Shown piece by piece: positions 38,722 through 47,516 of a stretch of 64,000 nucleotides of DNA (position 1 is the stretch's first letter; the number at the start of each line of letters is the position of its first letter). A model generated the notes under the pieces. The model was not told where the DNA came from, made no database searches, and was given only the letters and a program-made list of their open reading frames with translations. Origin of the DNA: an uncultured Colwellia sp. (lineage in GTDB: Bacteria; Pseudomonadota; Gammaproteobacteria; Enterobacterales; Alteromonadaceae); the NCBI GenBank assembly GCA_913058245.1, contig CAJXQJ010000006.1, positions 1-64,000 on the forward strand, given 5' to 3'. Both the position numbers and the translations under genes were made by a program.

Positions 38722-39119
38722 GCCATAAACTAGTGCAAGTTAAAGATGCTATGACAACCGACAGCTACCAATTTACTGATGGTATGGTTACTGTTGCCGA
38801 AGGCATAAAGCTAGCGAAACAACATAATGTCAGCGCATTAATTATTAACAAACGTCATGAAAATGATGAGTTTGGTTTAGTGTTATTATCCGACATCGCA
38901 AAACAAGTTATTGCTAAAGACCGCTCTCCAGAACGAGTGAATTTATACGAAATTATGGCCAAGCCATTATTGTCGGTATCGCCAGAAATGGATGTTCGCT
39001 ATTGCGCAAGACTTTTTGAAAACTTCGGTATTAACACCGCGCCTGTTATTGAAAATCAGCAAGTTATCGGCTTAGTCAATTACACCAATATGGTACTTAC
39101 ATTATTAGGTGATGAATAG
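38718..39119 (+). CDS. tandem CBS domain protein
   Basis: 133 residues made of two CBS repeats: about 6-65 (VKDAMTTDSYQFTDGMVTVAEGIKLAKQHNVSALII) and about 75-130 (IMAKPLLSVSPEMDVRYCARLFENFGINTAPVIENQQVIGLVNYTNMV). Such Bateman modules bind adenine nucleotides. Its ATG overlaps the PII stop (ATGA), so the two are translationally coupled and probably act together on the transporter upstream. Confidence 0.85.
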   Translation: MSHKLVQVKDAMTTDSYQFTDGMVTVAEGIKLAKQHNVSALIINKRHENDEFGLVLLSDIAKQVIAKDRSPERVNLYEIMAKPLLSVSPEMDVRYCARLFENFGINTAPVIENQQVIGLVNYTNMVLTLLGDE

Positions 39120-39153
39120 TTTAGAGTTAAGAGTACCGCTTGCTGAAATAAAA

Positions 39154-40773
39154 CTAAGGTATGATCTTTAAATCAGGCGTACCTTTTTTTATCGGAGTAA
39201 TATTATCATTATTTGGCAGCATGGGTACCTTTACAATAAAGCAACAACCATGTTCGCTGTCAGCAATTTTTATCGTACCGCCGAGCTTAGTGTGCACTAA
39301 GTTATAAACGATATTCATACCTAACCCTGAGCCACCTAAGCCGCGCTTAGTAGTAACAAAAGGGTCAAATATTTTATCTTTGACTTCGCAGCTAATTCCT
39401 TTTCCATCATCTTTATAAATCAGAATAAGGTTGTCTTCATTGGCTTGAAAATCAATGCTAATCTCACCATCAATACGATCTTCAAAGCCATGAATATGGG
39501 AGTTTGTTAAAAAGTTAGTTAGTATTTGATTCCATGCACTCGGATACGTTACTAAGTTAATTTTTTTATCGACATTAATGTCAATGGTATAGTTCTTTTG
39601 TTTGAATAACGTTTTAACCGTATTAACAATATCATCAACATGTTGTGCTAAGTTAATGTTAATTTTAGGGTCAGTATGTTGCTCTACAGCGACTGACTTA
39701 AAACCACGAATTAATTCTACCGCTTTATTTAAACTACGTTCGATTATTTGCTCATACTCAACAAACATATTTAAAATTGAAGTAAGTTGCTTTTTGGTTA
39801 ATTGCTCTTCAATTAAGGCGTGATTTAATTCGGCTATTTTTTCCTTTAAGGCACTTACCGAAGTTACACATATACCTAACGGTGTGTTTACCTCATGCGC
39901 AACACCAGCAACTAATTGCCCCAATGATGCCATTTTTTCAGATTGTACTAACTGATCTTTTGCTAACGTCAATTCGTTTAATGATTGCTGTAATTGCTGG
40001 TTACTCTCAGCAAGCTTTGCAGTTCGTTCATAAACCTTTATTTCAAGATCACCATTTAAGTTTATTAGTGCATTTTCAGCGTCTTCTAGCTTAATGATGT
40101 CATTTTTTAAGGTTAATCGCATACCGTTAATTGCACTCACAAGCTCATCGAGTTCATCCGTCTCTTCCTTACGATTTAGCAGTGCTAATGGTTCATCTAA
40201 ATTTTGACCACTGAGTGCTTTTGAATAAGCGGTTATTCGATATAAATGCTTAGTGATTAACCAATGTACTATAAAAAAGGTACAAAACGCGACCATAAAA
40301 ATTTTGATGAATTCAGAAATAATAATAAAGCCAGCTTTTTGCTTAATGCTTTGATAGATATCTTGGTAGTCTGCAGAAATAACCATAGCGCCTATGGTAT
40401 TACCTTCAAACACAATGGAGTAAGTTCTAGTTTTAGGCGGATTAGAAATTGCTTGGCCAACCTCGTATACTTTGCCAAAGCTGGTGGTAATTTTTACGTG
40501 TCGAATATCTGGTAGTCGCTCTATACCAACAATTTGTTGTTGAACTAAAGGTTCATTAAAGTCCCATAAACTAGTGGATATTGACTGGTTAAAACTTAAT
40601 TCAATATTATGAAAACGCTCTTCAAGCGTAGATACTCCACCTTGAAAATCAACATAAAGCTGGATCATTGTCGAGCATACAGATAAAAATGCACTACATA
40701 AGAAAATATAAACAAATACACGTCGGCTTAACCTATTGTTAAATGCGCCTTTATTCGACATTATCTTATCCAT
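39154..40773 (-). CDS. orphan membrane sensor histidine kinase
   Basis: 539 residues with a membrane segment at about 15-36, an extracytoplasmic sensor region (about 37-150), a second membrane segment (about 150-170), a HAMP-like linker, and a coiled coil (about 225-280). The H-box reads VAGVAHEVNTPLG (phospho-acceptor His293), and the ATP domain has NQILTNFLTNSHIHGF, YKDDGKGIS and GGSGLGMNIVYN. It is closely similar in plan to the kinase at 8193. No response regulator is adjacent. It sits inside the hydroxyproline region but nothing else ties it to that pathway. Confidence 0.85.
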   Translation of the reverse strand: MDKIMSNKGAFNNRLSRRVFVYIFLCSAFLSVCSTMIQLYVDFQGGVSTLEERFHNIELSFNQSISTSLWDFNEPLVQQQIVGIERLPDIRHVKITTSFGKVYEVGQAISNPPKTRTYSIVFEGNTIGAMVISADYQDIYQSIKQKAGFIIISEFIKIFMVAFCTFFIVHWLITKHLYRITAYSKALSGQNLDEPLALLNRKEETDELDELVSAINGMRLTLKNDIIKLEDAENALINLNGDLEIKVYERTAKLAESNQQLQQSLNELTLAKDQLVQSEKMASLGQLVAGVAHEVNTPLGICVTSVSALKEKIAELNHALIEEQLTKKQLTSILNMFVEYEQIIERSLNKAVELIRGFKSVAVEQHTDPKININLAQHVDDIVNTVKTLFKQKNYTIDINVDKKINLVTYPSAWNQILTNFLTNSHIHGFEDRIDGEISIDFQANEDNLILIYKDDGKGISCEVKDKIFDPFVTTKRGLGGSGLGMNIVYNLVHTKLGGTIKIADSEHGCCFIVKVPMLPNNDNITPIKKGTPDLKIIP

Positions 40774-40921
40774 GAAACCCGTTTAGTATTATTATAACAA
40801 CCAGAAGTTAGCTGCAATATACATCCTTACATCGTAGCACCATTTATATAGAAGTGGGCTGTAATGTCAAATAGCAAACGGATTAAATTTTTGAAATTTC
40901 CAATTAAGTTTGCCTTCTTAA

Positions 40922-42226
40922 CTAGCTAGATTGCATATAAGTCTCTATATCAATTACAGTTCTTGGAATTGCTGCTGATAAATTTTCATGCCCACTGGCA
41001 GTAACTAAAATGTCATCTTCAATTCTTATTGCAATACCACGCCACTTTTCTGCCACGTCTAAGCAATCACTTGGAAAGTAAAGGCCCGGCTCAATGGTAA
41101 AAACCATATTTTCTTCTAATTTCCGCCACTGATTATCATCGTCATGATAGCGACCAACATCATGTACATCCATTCCAAGCCAATGACCGGTTTTATGAAC
41201 AGTGAATTGACGATAGCATTCATTTCTCATAACTTCTTCAAAGCTACCGGTAATAATGCCTAACTCAATTAAACCTTGTGCCATAACTTCAATACAAGTT
41301 TGATAAATATCATTCCATACTAAGCCTGGTTTAACTTTCGCAATCGCAGCATCAATGGCAGCTAATACCAATTGATAAATTTGTTGCTGTGCATCACTAA
41401 ACTTACCGTTTATCGGCCAAGTTCTAGTAATATCGCTACAATAGTGTTGATATTCAGCGCCAGCATCAATCAAGACCAAATCACCATGGTTCAAGGTACT
41501 GTTATTATCTTCATAATGTAAGCAACAGCCGTTATTGCCGCTGGCAACAATACTTGGGTAGGCAACATCCCGACATCCAAAATTAGCAATTTCTCGATCA
41601 AAAATAGCTTGAAGCTGCAATTCATTCATCATAGGTTTACATTGTTTCATCATAGCTTTATGACCATGAATTGAAGCCTGAACCGCATGACGAACTAAGG
41701 CTATTTCATCTTCTGATTTAGTAACACGCGCATTATGTAAAAGTGGCTGTAATGGTAACAAATGTCGATACACTTTAGGAATATCAAACCCCGTTGAACG
41801 GCGCTGTTGATGCAGCCAAGTAGATACTTTATCAGCATAAAACTCCTGCTCATCTAAAATATAAACTTTACAACGTTGCTCTAATAACTGAGGTATTTGC
41901 TGATGAATTTCATTCACACTATATGCTTGGTCAGCATTAAAATTCCGCTTAGCACCTTCAAGCCCCGCTCTTGCACCGAAACTTGTTTCTGCCGCAGCAT
42001 TATTCTCGCGAACAAATAAAATAAACTCGGCATTGTGTTGTGGTCTGATCAATGCAACAGCATTAGGTTCAGTGAAGCCTGTTAAATAGTACAAATCATT
42101 ATCAGGGCGAAAATGGTAATTAATATTTTTACTGCGCGTTTTTGCTTGATTACCAACAACAATAACCACACTGTCTTGGTCCAGTTGTTGGACTAACCAC
42201 TGCCGACGTTGAGCATATTTATCCAT
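40922..42226 (-). CDS. pepP: Xaa-Pro aminopeptidase (aminopeptidase P)
   Basis: 434-residue pita-bread-fold metallopeptidase. The N-terminal domain (NYHFRPDNDLYYLTGF) is typical of PepP. The five metal ligands are in place: Asp in VLIDAGAEYQHY, Asp in CSDITRTWP, His in HKTGHWLGMDVHDVG, Glu in FTIEPGLYFP, and Glu in IRIEDDILVT. It removes an N-terminal residue before proline and, by known specificity, hydroxyproline, so it could feed the hydroxyproline pathway from collagen-like peptides. It lies 24 bp downstream of the reductase gene and shares its operator-bearing promoter. Confidence 0.92.
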   Translation of the reverse strand: MDKYAQRRQWLVQQLDQDSVVIVVGNQAKTRSKNINYHFRPDNDLYYLTGFTEPNAVALIRPQHNAEFILFVRENNAAAETSFGARAGLEGAKRNFNADQAYSVNEIHQQIPQLLEQRCKVYILDEQEFYADKVSTWLHQQRRSTGFDIPKVYRHLLPLQPLLHNARVTKSEDEIALVRHAVQASIHGHKAMMKQCKPMMNELQLQAIFDREIANFGCRDVAYPSIVASGNNGCCLHYEDNNSTLNHGDLVLIDAGAEYQHYCSDITRTWPINGKFSDAQQQIYQLVLAAIDAAIAKVKPGLVWNDIYQTCIEVMAQGLIELGIITGSFEEVMRNECYRQFTVHKTGHWLGMDVHDVGRYHDDDNQWRKLEENMVFTIEPGLYFPSDCLDVAEKWRGIAIRIEDDILVTASGHENLSAAIPRTVIDIETYMQSS

Positions 42227-42250
42227 TGCTTTTCTCTTATGATTTATTCA

Positions 42251-43198
42251 TTAAAGTTTTTTAACAAAATCAGCAACAAGTTTTGCTGCAGTTAAATCTT
42301 CTAAAGCATGACCAACTGATTTAAAAACAGTAATTTCGTCATTGCTACGTGTCATTGAGAACTCCTGTTTACACAATGAAAATAAATCAGCTTCAATTTG
42401 CGATTTACTGATCACCCCTTGTTGCAATGGAATTGCCATGTCACCCGTTTCTCGCAATGCCCCTTCGAAGTTATCAACAAACAAGCGTGCTTTAGTTAAG
42501 CAGTCATCATCCATTTCTCGCATATCAGGGCGATAAGAACCGACCATATCTAAATGTTGTCCGGCAACTAAATGTTTACCAAATACTAATGGCTCTTTAC
42601 TCAATGTTGCACAAGAAACAATATCCGCTTTCGCAATATACGCTTCAATACTATCAACCGCTTGGCAATCAAGATTTAAATGAGACACCTTTTGGCATAT
42701 CGCTTGTGCTTTACTTTTATCACGCCCCCAAATGTAAACGGTTTTAATTGGCCTAACGCTCGCATGAGCTTCAATTAATTTACTCGACAAAGTACCTGTA
42801 CCTATCATCAATAAGGTTTCACTATTCTCACGAGATAAAAATCGAGATGCCAACGCAGATGCCGCGGCGGTTCTGCGCGCAGTTAATGCCGGCGCGTCCA
42901 TCATGGCAATCATAGCGCCAGTATCAACATCCATAAGTAAATAAGAGCCTTGAATTGACGGTAGTCCTTTACTGCCATTACCTGGGGCAACCGTAACTAT
43001 TTTAACCCCCGCTACCTCACCTGCTTGCCAAGCAGGCATCATCAATAATGTCGTTTCCCGTTCTGCTTTCGGGTTTGCCATATCAAAATGTAATCGAGGC
43101 GGCACGGTTATACCACTGGCGAAAGAATCCTGCAGTGCATTGACAAGTTTTGGAAAAGTAAGGGCTTGGTTAACCGTGTCGGCATTTATCGTCAGCAT
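42251..43198 (-). CDS. ornithine cyclodeaminase family protein, probably 1-pyrroline-2-carboxylate reductase
   Basis: 315 residues of the OCD/mu-crystallin family. The NAD(P)-binding segment LLMIGTGTLSSKLIEAHASVRPIKTVYIWGRDKSKA is at about residues 127-163, and MDAPALTARRTAAASALASRFLSRE precedes it. Family members of this type reduce 1-pyrroline-2-carboxylate to L-proline. That is the product of the trans-3-hydroxyproline dehydratase encoded at 32196, so the two complete a pathway. True ornithine cyclodeaminase is less likely in this setting. ATG follows AGAGAG. It heads an operon with pepP. Confidence 0.86.
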   Translation of the reverse strand: MLTINADTVNQALTFPKLVNALQDSFASGITVPPRLHFDMANPKAERETTLLMMPAWQAGEVAGVKIVTVAPGNGSKGLPSIQGSYLLMDVDTGAMIAMMDAPALTARRTAAASALASRFLSRENSETLLMIGTGTLSSKLIEAHASVRPIKTVYIWGRDKSKAQAICQKVSHLNLDCQAVDSIEAYIAKADIVSCATLSKEPLVFGKHLVAGQHLDMVGSYRPDMREMDDDCLTKARLFVDNFEGALRETGDMAIPLQQGVISKSQIEADLFSLCKQEFSMTRSNDEITVFKSVGHALEDLTAAKLVADFVKKL

Positions 43199-43240
43199 AG
43201 TGCTCTCTTTAATTAGAAAATAACATTTACCGAGACATTA

Positions 43241-43257
43241 TTGCATACTGTATACAA
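43241..43257 (-). promoter_or_regulatory. TGTATACA operator-like site upstream of the reductase-pepP operon
   Basis: TTGCATACTGTATACAA contains the TGTATACA core (43249-43256) seen at 32133 and 36681, with a second ATAC half-site overlapping it. It lies about 45-60 bp before the reductase start. Confidence 0.6.
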
Positions 43258-43484
43258 AAAAGTAAAATTCTTAGTAAAGTGTGATCATTGGACACATTTA
43301 CAAAAATAAATAGATAAAAATTTGTAATTAATAATTTTCTTATCCTATATTGGAAATATTACATTCATATATGAATTTTTATAATTTCATCAATGATTTG
43401 GCCACCTCAAGCAAAGCGACAAATATCGAACAAAGTTAAGTAAATTATGGAATATTGATTACGTTGCTAAATAAGAAGGAACTT

Positions 43485-45080
43485 ATGCCCAATAGTAAAC
43501 TAAAGTCCTGTAAACCAGACGTAGTACTTATCTACCAAGATCGTGAAACTGTTACTGGCGCAATTAAGCAAATTGCAGATTTAAATTTAAACTTCCAGTC
43601 CTTTGCATTTAAAGTTAACAAAGTTAAAGATTTAATTGCTTTAAAACCAAAGGTTCTCCTTCTTTCATCAAACAGTATTGCCAGCACTATTAAGTTTTAT
43701 GTAGATTTCTTAGAAAAATATAATACTGATATAGCACCGCACTCCTCAGTATTATTAATCAACAATCGTGAAGCATCACGCGCATACTCCGCCTGTGAAA
43801 GTGGCTTGTTTGATAACTACGCAGTTATAAACCCACTAAATGAAGTTTATCGATTAAAACTCGTGCTTATGCAATCTTTAGAGCTAATAGAAGTTAGAAG
43901 CAATGAAAATATTGCGCAATTAGCCGCTCAGGGAGAGGAAGAATTAGCGGAGTGTATCAATCATGGTGTAGACCTTAAAAAATCAATTTCTCTGCAACTA
44001 ACTCACTGTGAAGAATCCATCACAAGTGCTGCCGATCAGAATATTTCAAATACAGCCTCTAAAGAAGCAATAAAACAAGTTGTTGAACACACATTTAACA
44101 AATTAAGTAATGATATATCTAATCAAATTCAATCAGTTATTGAACAAATGGTTGATGTAAAGTTTGCACAAAACTTAATATCAACAGAGCTATCACAACA
44201 AGAACAAAAATCAACAGTGAATCGAGGAAGAGCAACAGCTACAGAGCCTGTATTGAGTTCTATAACAGCTAAAGTTTATAAAATATTGGTTGCAGAGTCG
44301 GATGCAAAGCACACCAACGTATTTAAAGATATTTCTGAGGCTGAAGGCTTTTGTTGTAAAATTGCGAGTGGGGGGCAAGATACATTAATTCAATATGAGG
44401 AGTTCAAACCTGATTTAGTTGTTATTGCTTATGACTTACCACAAATAAATGGGATTGAAGTAACTCGAATGCTTCGCGCATGTAATAATAAGGTTCCAAT
44501 AATTGCTTATAGTCATCATAAAGACAAATCTTTTGTTAAGACTTGGATTCCACTCGGGATAAGTAATTATTTAGTAAAACCTTCAACACCAGAAGTGATT
44601 ACAGAAGCTATCTATGCTGCAATTAAGCAACCTGTCGATATCCTCTCTCCAAGCACAGATGCAACAAAACAGTCGATAAAGTGGTTGCCAGAATACTCCG
44701 TTGGCCACACTTTGTTAGATGGCCAACACAAGATGCTTTTTTCTTTTATCAATGATTTTTTCCATAGCTCTGGAAAGGAATCCGTTGTCATTTTATTTAA
44801 CAAACTTACTTCATACATTGGACTACATTTCAAAGCAGAAGAAGACGTACTTCGCGAAATTAAATACCCAGCAATAAAGCAACACATTAAGCAACATCAG
44901 GCATTAATAAATAAAATTAGGCTAATGGAGAAGAAACTAGAAAACTATAACGAAGATATTCACTTTAAAATTGGTATTTTTTTGTATCACTGGCTAACAA
45001 AACACATACTAAAAGAAGATATGGATTACAGTAAATACGCTGTTAAAGAGAAGCTAATTGATTTTTGTGAGGCTAAATAA
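43485..45080 (+). CDS. receiver-like / bacteriohemerythrin fusion protein
   Basis: 531 residues from the ATG at 43485, which follows AAGAAGGAACTT; a TTG at 43455 is a poorer start. The N-terminus (about 10-135) resembles a degenerate receiver. A helical region (about 140-265) follows, then a second receiver-like domain (about 275-395), then a C-terminal hemerythrin domain (about 405-525) with GHTLLDGQHKML, HFKAEEDVL, HIKQHQAL and HILKEDMDY, the His/Glu/Asp di-iron set. In the second receiver the phospho-Asp position is Ala (about Ala315, PDLVVIAYDLP), while the Lys loop YLVKPSTPE is kept. It may sense oxygen or redox through the di-iron site. Confidence 0.85.
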   Translation: MPNSKLKSCKPDVVLIYQDRETVTGAIKQIADLNLNFQSFAFKVNKVKDLIALKPKVLLLSSNSIASTIKFYVDFLEKYNTDIAPHSSVLLINNREASRAYSACESGLFDNYAVINPLNEVYRLKLVLMQSLELIEVRSNENIAQLAAQGEEELAECINHGVDLKKSISLQLTHCEESITSAADQNISNTASKEAIKQVVEHTFNKLSNDISNQIQSVIEQMVDVKFAQNLISTELSQQEQKSTVNRGRATATEPVLSSITAKVYKILVAESDAKHTNVFKDISEAEGFCCKIASGGQDTLIQYEEFKPDLVVIAYDLPQINGIEVTRMLRACNNKVPIIAYSHHKDKSFVKTWIPLGISNYLVKPSTPEVITEAIYAAIKQPVDILSPSTDATKQSIKWLPEYSVGHTLLDGQHKMLFSFINDFFHSSGKESVVILFNKLTSYIGLHFKAEEDVLREIKYPAIKQHIKQHQALINKIRLMEKKLENYNEDIHFKIGIFLYHWLTKHILKEDMDYSKYAVKEKLIDFCEAK

Positions 45081-45288
45081 GGTAACGAGATGAATTTATA
45101 AAAATTAGGCCACTACAACTGAATTTACTTACGCTATAAACAATATTAATCAACACACTTTTGCATATTAAATCTTCATCACCAAAAAATTTATTATTTT
45201 ATTTTTGGCCTTGTCCGATTACCGCTAGTCATTTACATTGCCTAACGTATGATCAAAGAACACTAATTAGTTACGGTAATAATCAAAA

Positions 45289-46752
45289 ATGCTAAGTATT
45301 GAGGTTTGTGAGAATGCACGATTAAGCCGTGACGCTCGTTTTGATGGCAAGTTTTTTACTGCGGTACTTACTACAGGAATTTTTTGCCGTCCTATTTGCC
45401 CTGCACGGCCGCCTAAACCTGAAAACGTAAGGTATTATGATAGTGCTGAATTGGCACAACAATCAGGATTCCGCCCCTGTAAAAGGTGTTTCCCGCAGCT
45501 TGCTCCTAACATTCCCTTACCGAGAAAAATAAAGCAAATTACCCATGCTTACTACGAGAATAATTACAGTCTACAAGCCTGTGCAAGCCAGCTTGAGATC
45601 AGTGAAAGACAAGTTCGTCGCCTTTTTATGCAATATTATGGTTTACCTCCAAGTGAATTTTTTCATCAACAGCGTTTATTACTTGCACATAAATTACTGG
45701 TTTCGACATCATTAACTATCACAAATGTCGCATTTGCTGCTGGTTTCAATAGTATTCGCCGTTTCAACGAAGTGATAATGAAGGCCTACCAATGTACGCC
45801 GAGTGAAATCAGAGGTAATAAAACAGTTTCATCTGATAATCAAGTCACCATTTTATTACCTTATAAAGCCCCATTTGATTGGCCCTTAATGCTCAATTTT
45901 TTCCGTTCGCGAAAAATGAACAACATTGAAGATATTGGCAGCGAGCATTATTTTCGAACCATCGAACTTGACGATTGCCGTGGTTGGATAAAAGTAACTC
46001 ATCATCAAAGTAAGAATGCCCTGAACCTAACTGTTAAATTAACTGACTATAGCTATTTGCACCAAATTATTGCTCGTGTACGCCGCATGTTTGATTTAGA
46101 TGCTGACATGCAGCTTATTCATCAACATTTAAATAAACACCCGATAATGTGCGCCGTAATAGATTCATTTCCCGGTCTACGTTTACCCGGCTGTTGGGAT
46201 ATTTTTGAATTTTCCATTAGAGCGATATTAGGACAACAAATTTCAGTCAAAGGAGCGACGACTTTAGCGCAGCGTATCGCAGAAAAATATGGTGAAACAA
46301 TTAAAAACATTGAACAACCACAGGGTATTAATACCACAAAGTACTTTCCAAAGGTTTCAGCTTTAATGAATGTTGATTATCAAGATATTGGCCTGACTCG
46401 TTCGCGTATTGCCACCTTACAAACTTGGGTAAGCTTTTTTGAACAAAACCAAGCTATTTTTAACAAAGGTTTAACTATTGAAGAGCTAGAAGCGGCATTA
46501 ACACAGCTAAAAGGTATCGGCCCTTGGACGGTAAACTACATAGGCATGCGAGGCTTAAGTGATCCTGACGCGTTTCCAAGCGCCGATTTAGGTATTATTA
46601 AGGCCCTCACCGTTAAAGACATTAAACCAAAGAATAAAGATATATTAGCTTTAGCTGAAAGTTGGCGACCTTGGCGTGCATACGCCGCCATTTATTTATG
46701 GCAATCATTGCAACTCGACAATGGCAGCAACACAAAAAAAATTAAGGATTAA
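45289..46752 (+). CDS. Ada-AlkA fusion: methyl-phosphotriester sensor, AraC HTH and 3-methyladenine DNA glycosylase
   Basis: 487 residues. The N-terminal Ada zinc domain has Cys33, Cys37, Cys64 and Cys67 (CRPIC...CKRC), the spacing of E. coli Ada, where the first Cys accepts the methyl group. An AraC-type HTH follows (about 85-180, LEISERQVRRLFMQYYG, FNSIRRFNE). The rest is AlkA: an N-terminal beta domain and the HhH-GPD glycosylase with ALTQLKGIGPWTVNYIGMRGL and the catalytic Asp in PSADLGI. The protein would sense DNA methylation, activate transcription and excise 3-methyladenine. ogt follows 5 bp downstream. Confidence 0.92.
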   Translation: MLSIEVCENARLSRDARFDGKFFTAVLTTGIFCRPICPARPPKPENVRYYDSAELAQQSGFRPCKRCFPQLAPNIPLPRKIKQITHAYYENNYSLQACASQLEISERQVRRLFMQYYGLPPSEFFHQQRLLLAHKLLVSTSLTITNVAFAAGFNSIRRFNEVIMKAYQCTPSEIRGNKTVSSDNQVTILLPYKAPFDWPLMLNFFRSRKMNNIEDIGSEHYFRTIELDDCRGWIKVTHHQSKNALNLTVKLTDYSYLHQIIARVRRMFDLDADMQLIHQHLNKHPIMCAVIDSFPGLRLPGCWDIFEFSIRAILGQQISVKGATTLAQRIAEKYGETIKNIEQPQGINTTKYFPKVSALMNVDYQDIGLTRSRIATLQTWVSFFEQNQAIFNKGLTIEELEAALTQLKGIGPWTVNYIGMRGLSDPDAFPSADLGIIKALTVKDIKPKNKDILALAESWRPWRAYAAIYLWQSLQLDNGSNTKKIKD

Positions 46753-46757
46753 TCATT

Positions 46758-47234
46758 ATGTACTATTGCACTTATCAGTCACCATTAGGGGAAATAGCAT
46801 TAACAGCCAGCGATGAAGGATTAATGGCATTAGCTTTTCAAAGTGGAAAATCCCCCATTAGTTTTGAAGGACTTATAGAGGATAGCAGCAAGTTCAGCCA
46901 GATCACTCAACAATTATCTGAGTACTTTAACGGTGAGCGAAAAAATTTTGATTTACCGTTAGCACCAAACGGAACAAAATTTCAAAAGCAAGTTTGGCAA
47001 GCGCTCATCGAGATCCCTTGTGGTGAAACCAAAAGCTACGGTTGGATTGCTAGAAGCATTAATAATGAAAAAGCAGTTCGCGCTGTCGGCACTGCCAATG
47101 GTGCTAATCCAATTGCATTAATTGTCCCTTGCCATCGTGTTATTGGTAGTAATGGCAAGCTCACAGGTTACGCAGGTGGCTTAGCATTAAAAGCAAAATT
47201 ATTAATGCATGAAGGCGCTCAATTTAAAGTTTAA
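46758..47234 (+). CDS. ogt: methylated-DNA-[protein]-cysteine S-methyltransferase
   Basis: 158-residue suicide repair protein that takes alkyl groups from O6-alkylguanine. The active site reads IALIVPCHRVIGSNG with the acceptor Cys near residue 127. The helix-turn-helix region KFQKQVWQALIEIPCGETKSYG and GYAGGLALKAKLLMHE are standard. It lies 5 bp after the Ada-AlkA fusion gene, so in this organism the functions of Ada, AlkA and Ogt are arranged in one operon as two proteins. Confidence 0.94.
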   Translation: MYYCTYQSPLGEIALTASDEGLMALAFQSGKSPISFEGLIEDSSKFSQITQQLSEYFNGERKNFDLPLAPNGTKFQKQVWQALIEIPCGETKSYGWIARSINNEKAVRAVGTANGANPIALIVPCHRVIGSNGKLTGYAGGLALKAKLLMHEGAQFKV

Positions 47235-47516
47235 TTGGGCCCATAAGCGAGTAACCGTTTTTTATATTACTTATTTAGTTTCTTCTATCTCCTACCAGAG
47301 AGCATAAATTAAAGTTAATTAACTACAACTTCAGACGTGAAATAACTTAAAAAAGCAACAATTTGACGTATCAGGGCAACATTTACACTCATAAAATGCT
47401 ACAACAATAAAATAGGAATAGTATTCAGTACTTACGTTGACTTAACGGCTTCATGTAAATGATGAAGTAATCAATAATAAATAATAAATAATGCGATAAC
47501 TAACAGGGAACAATCG

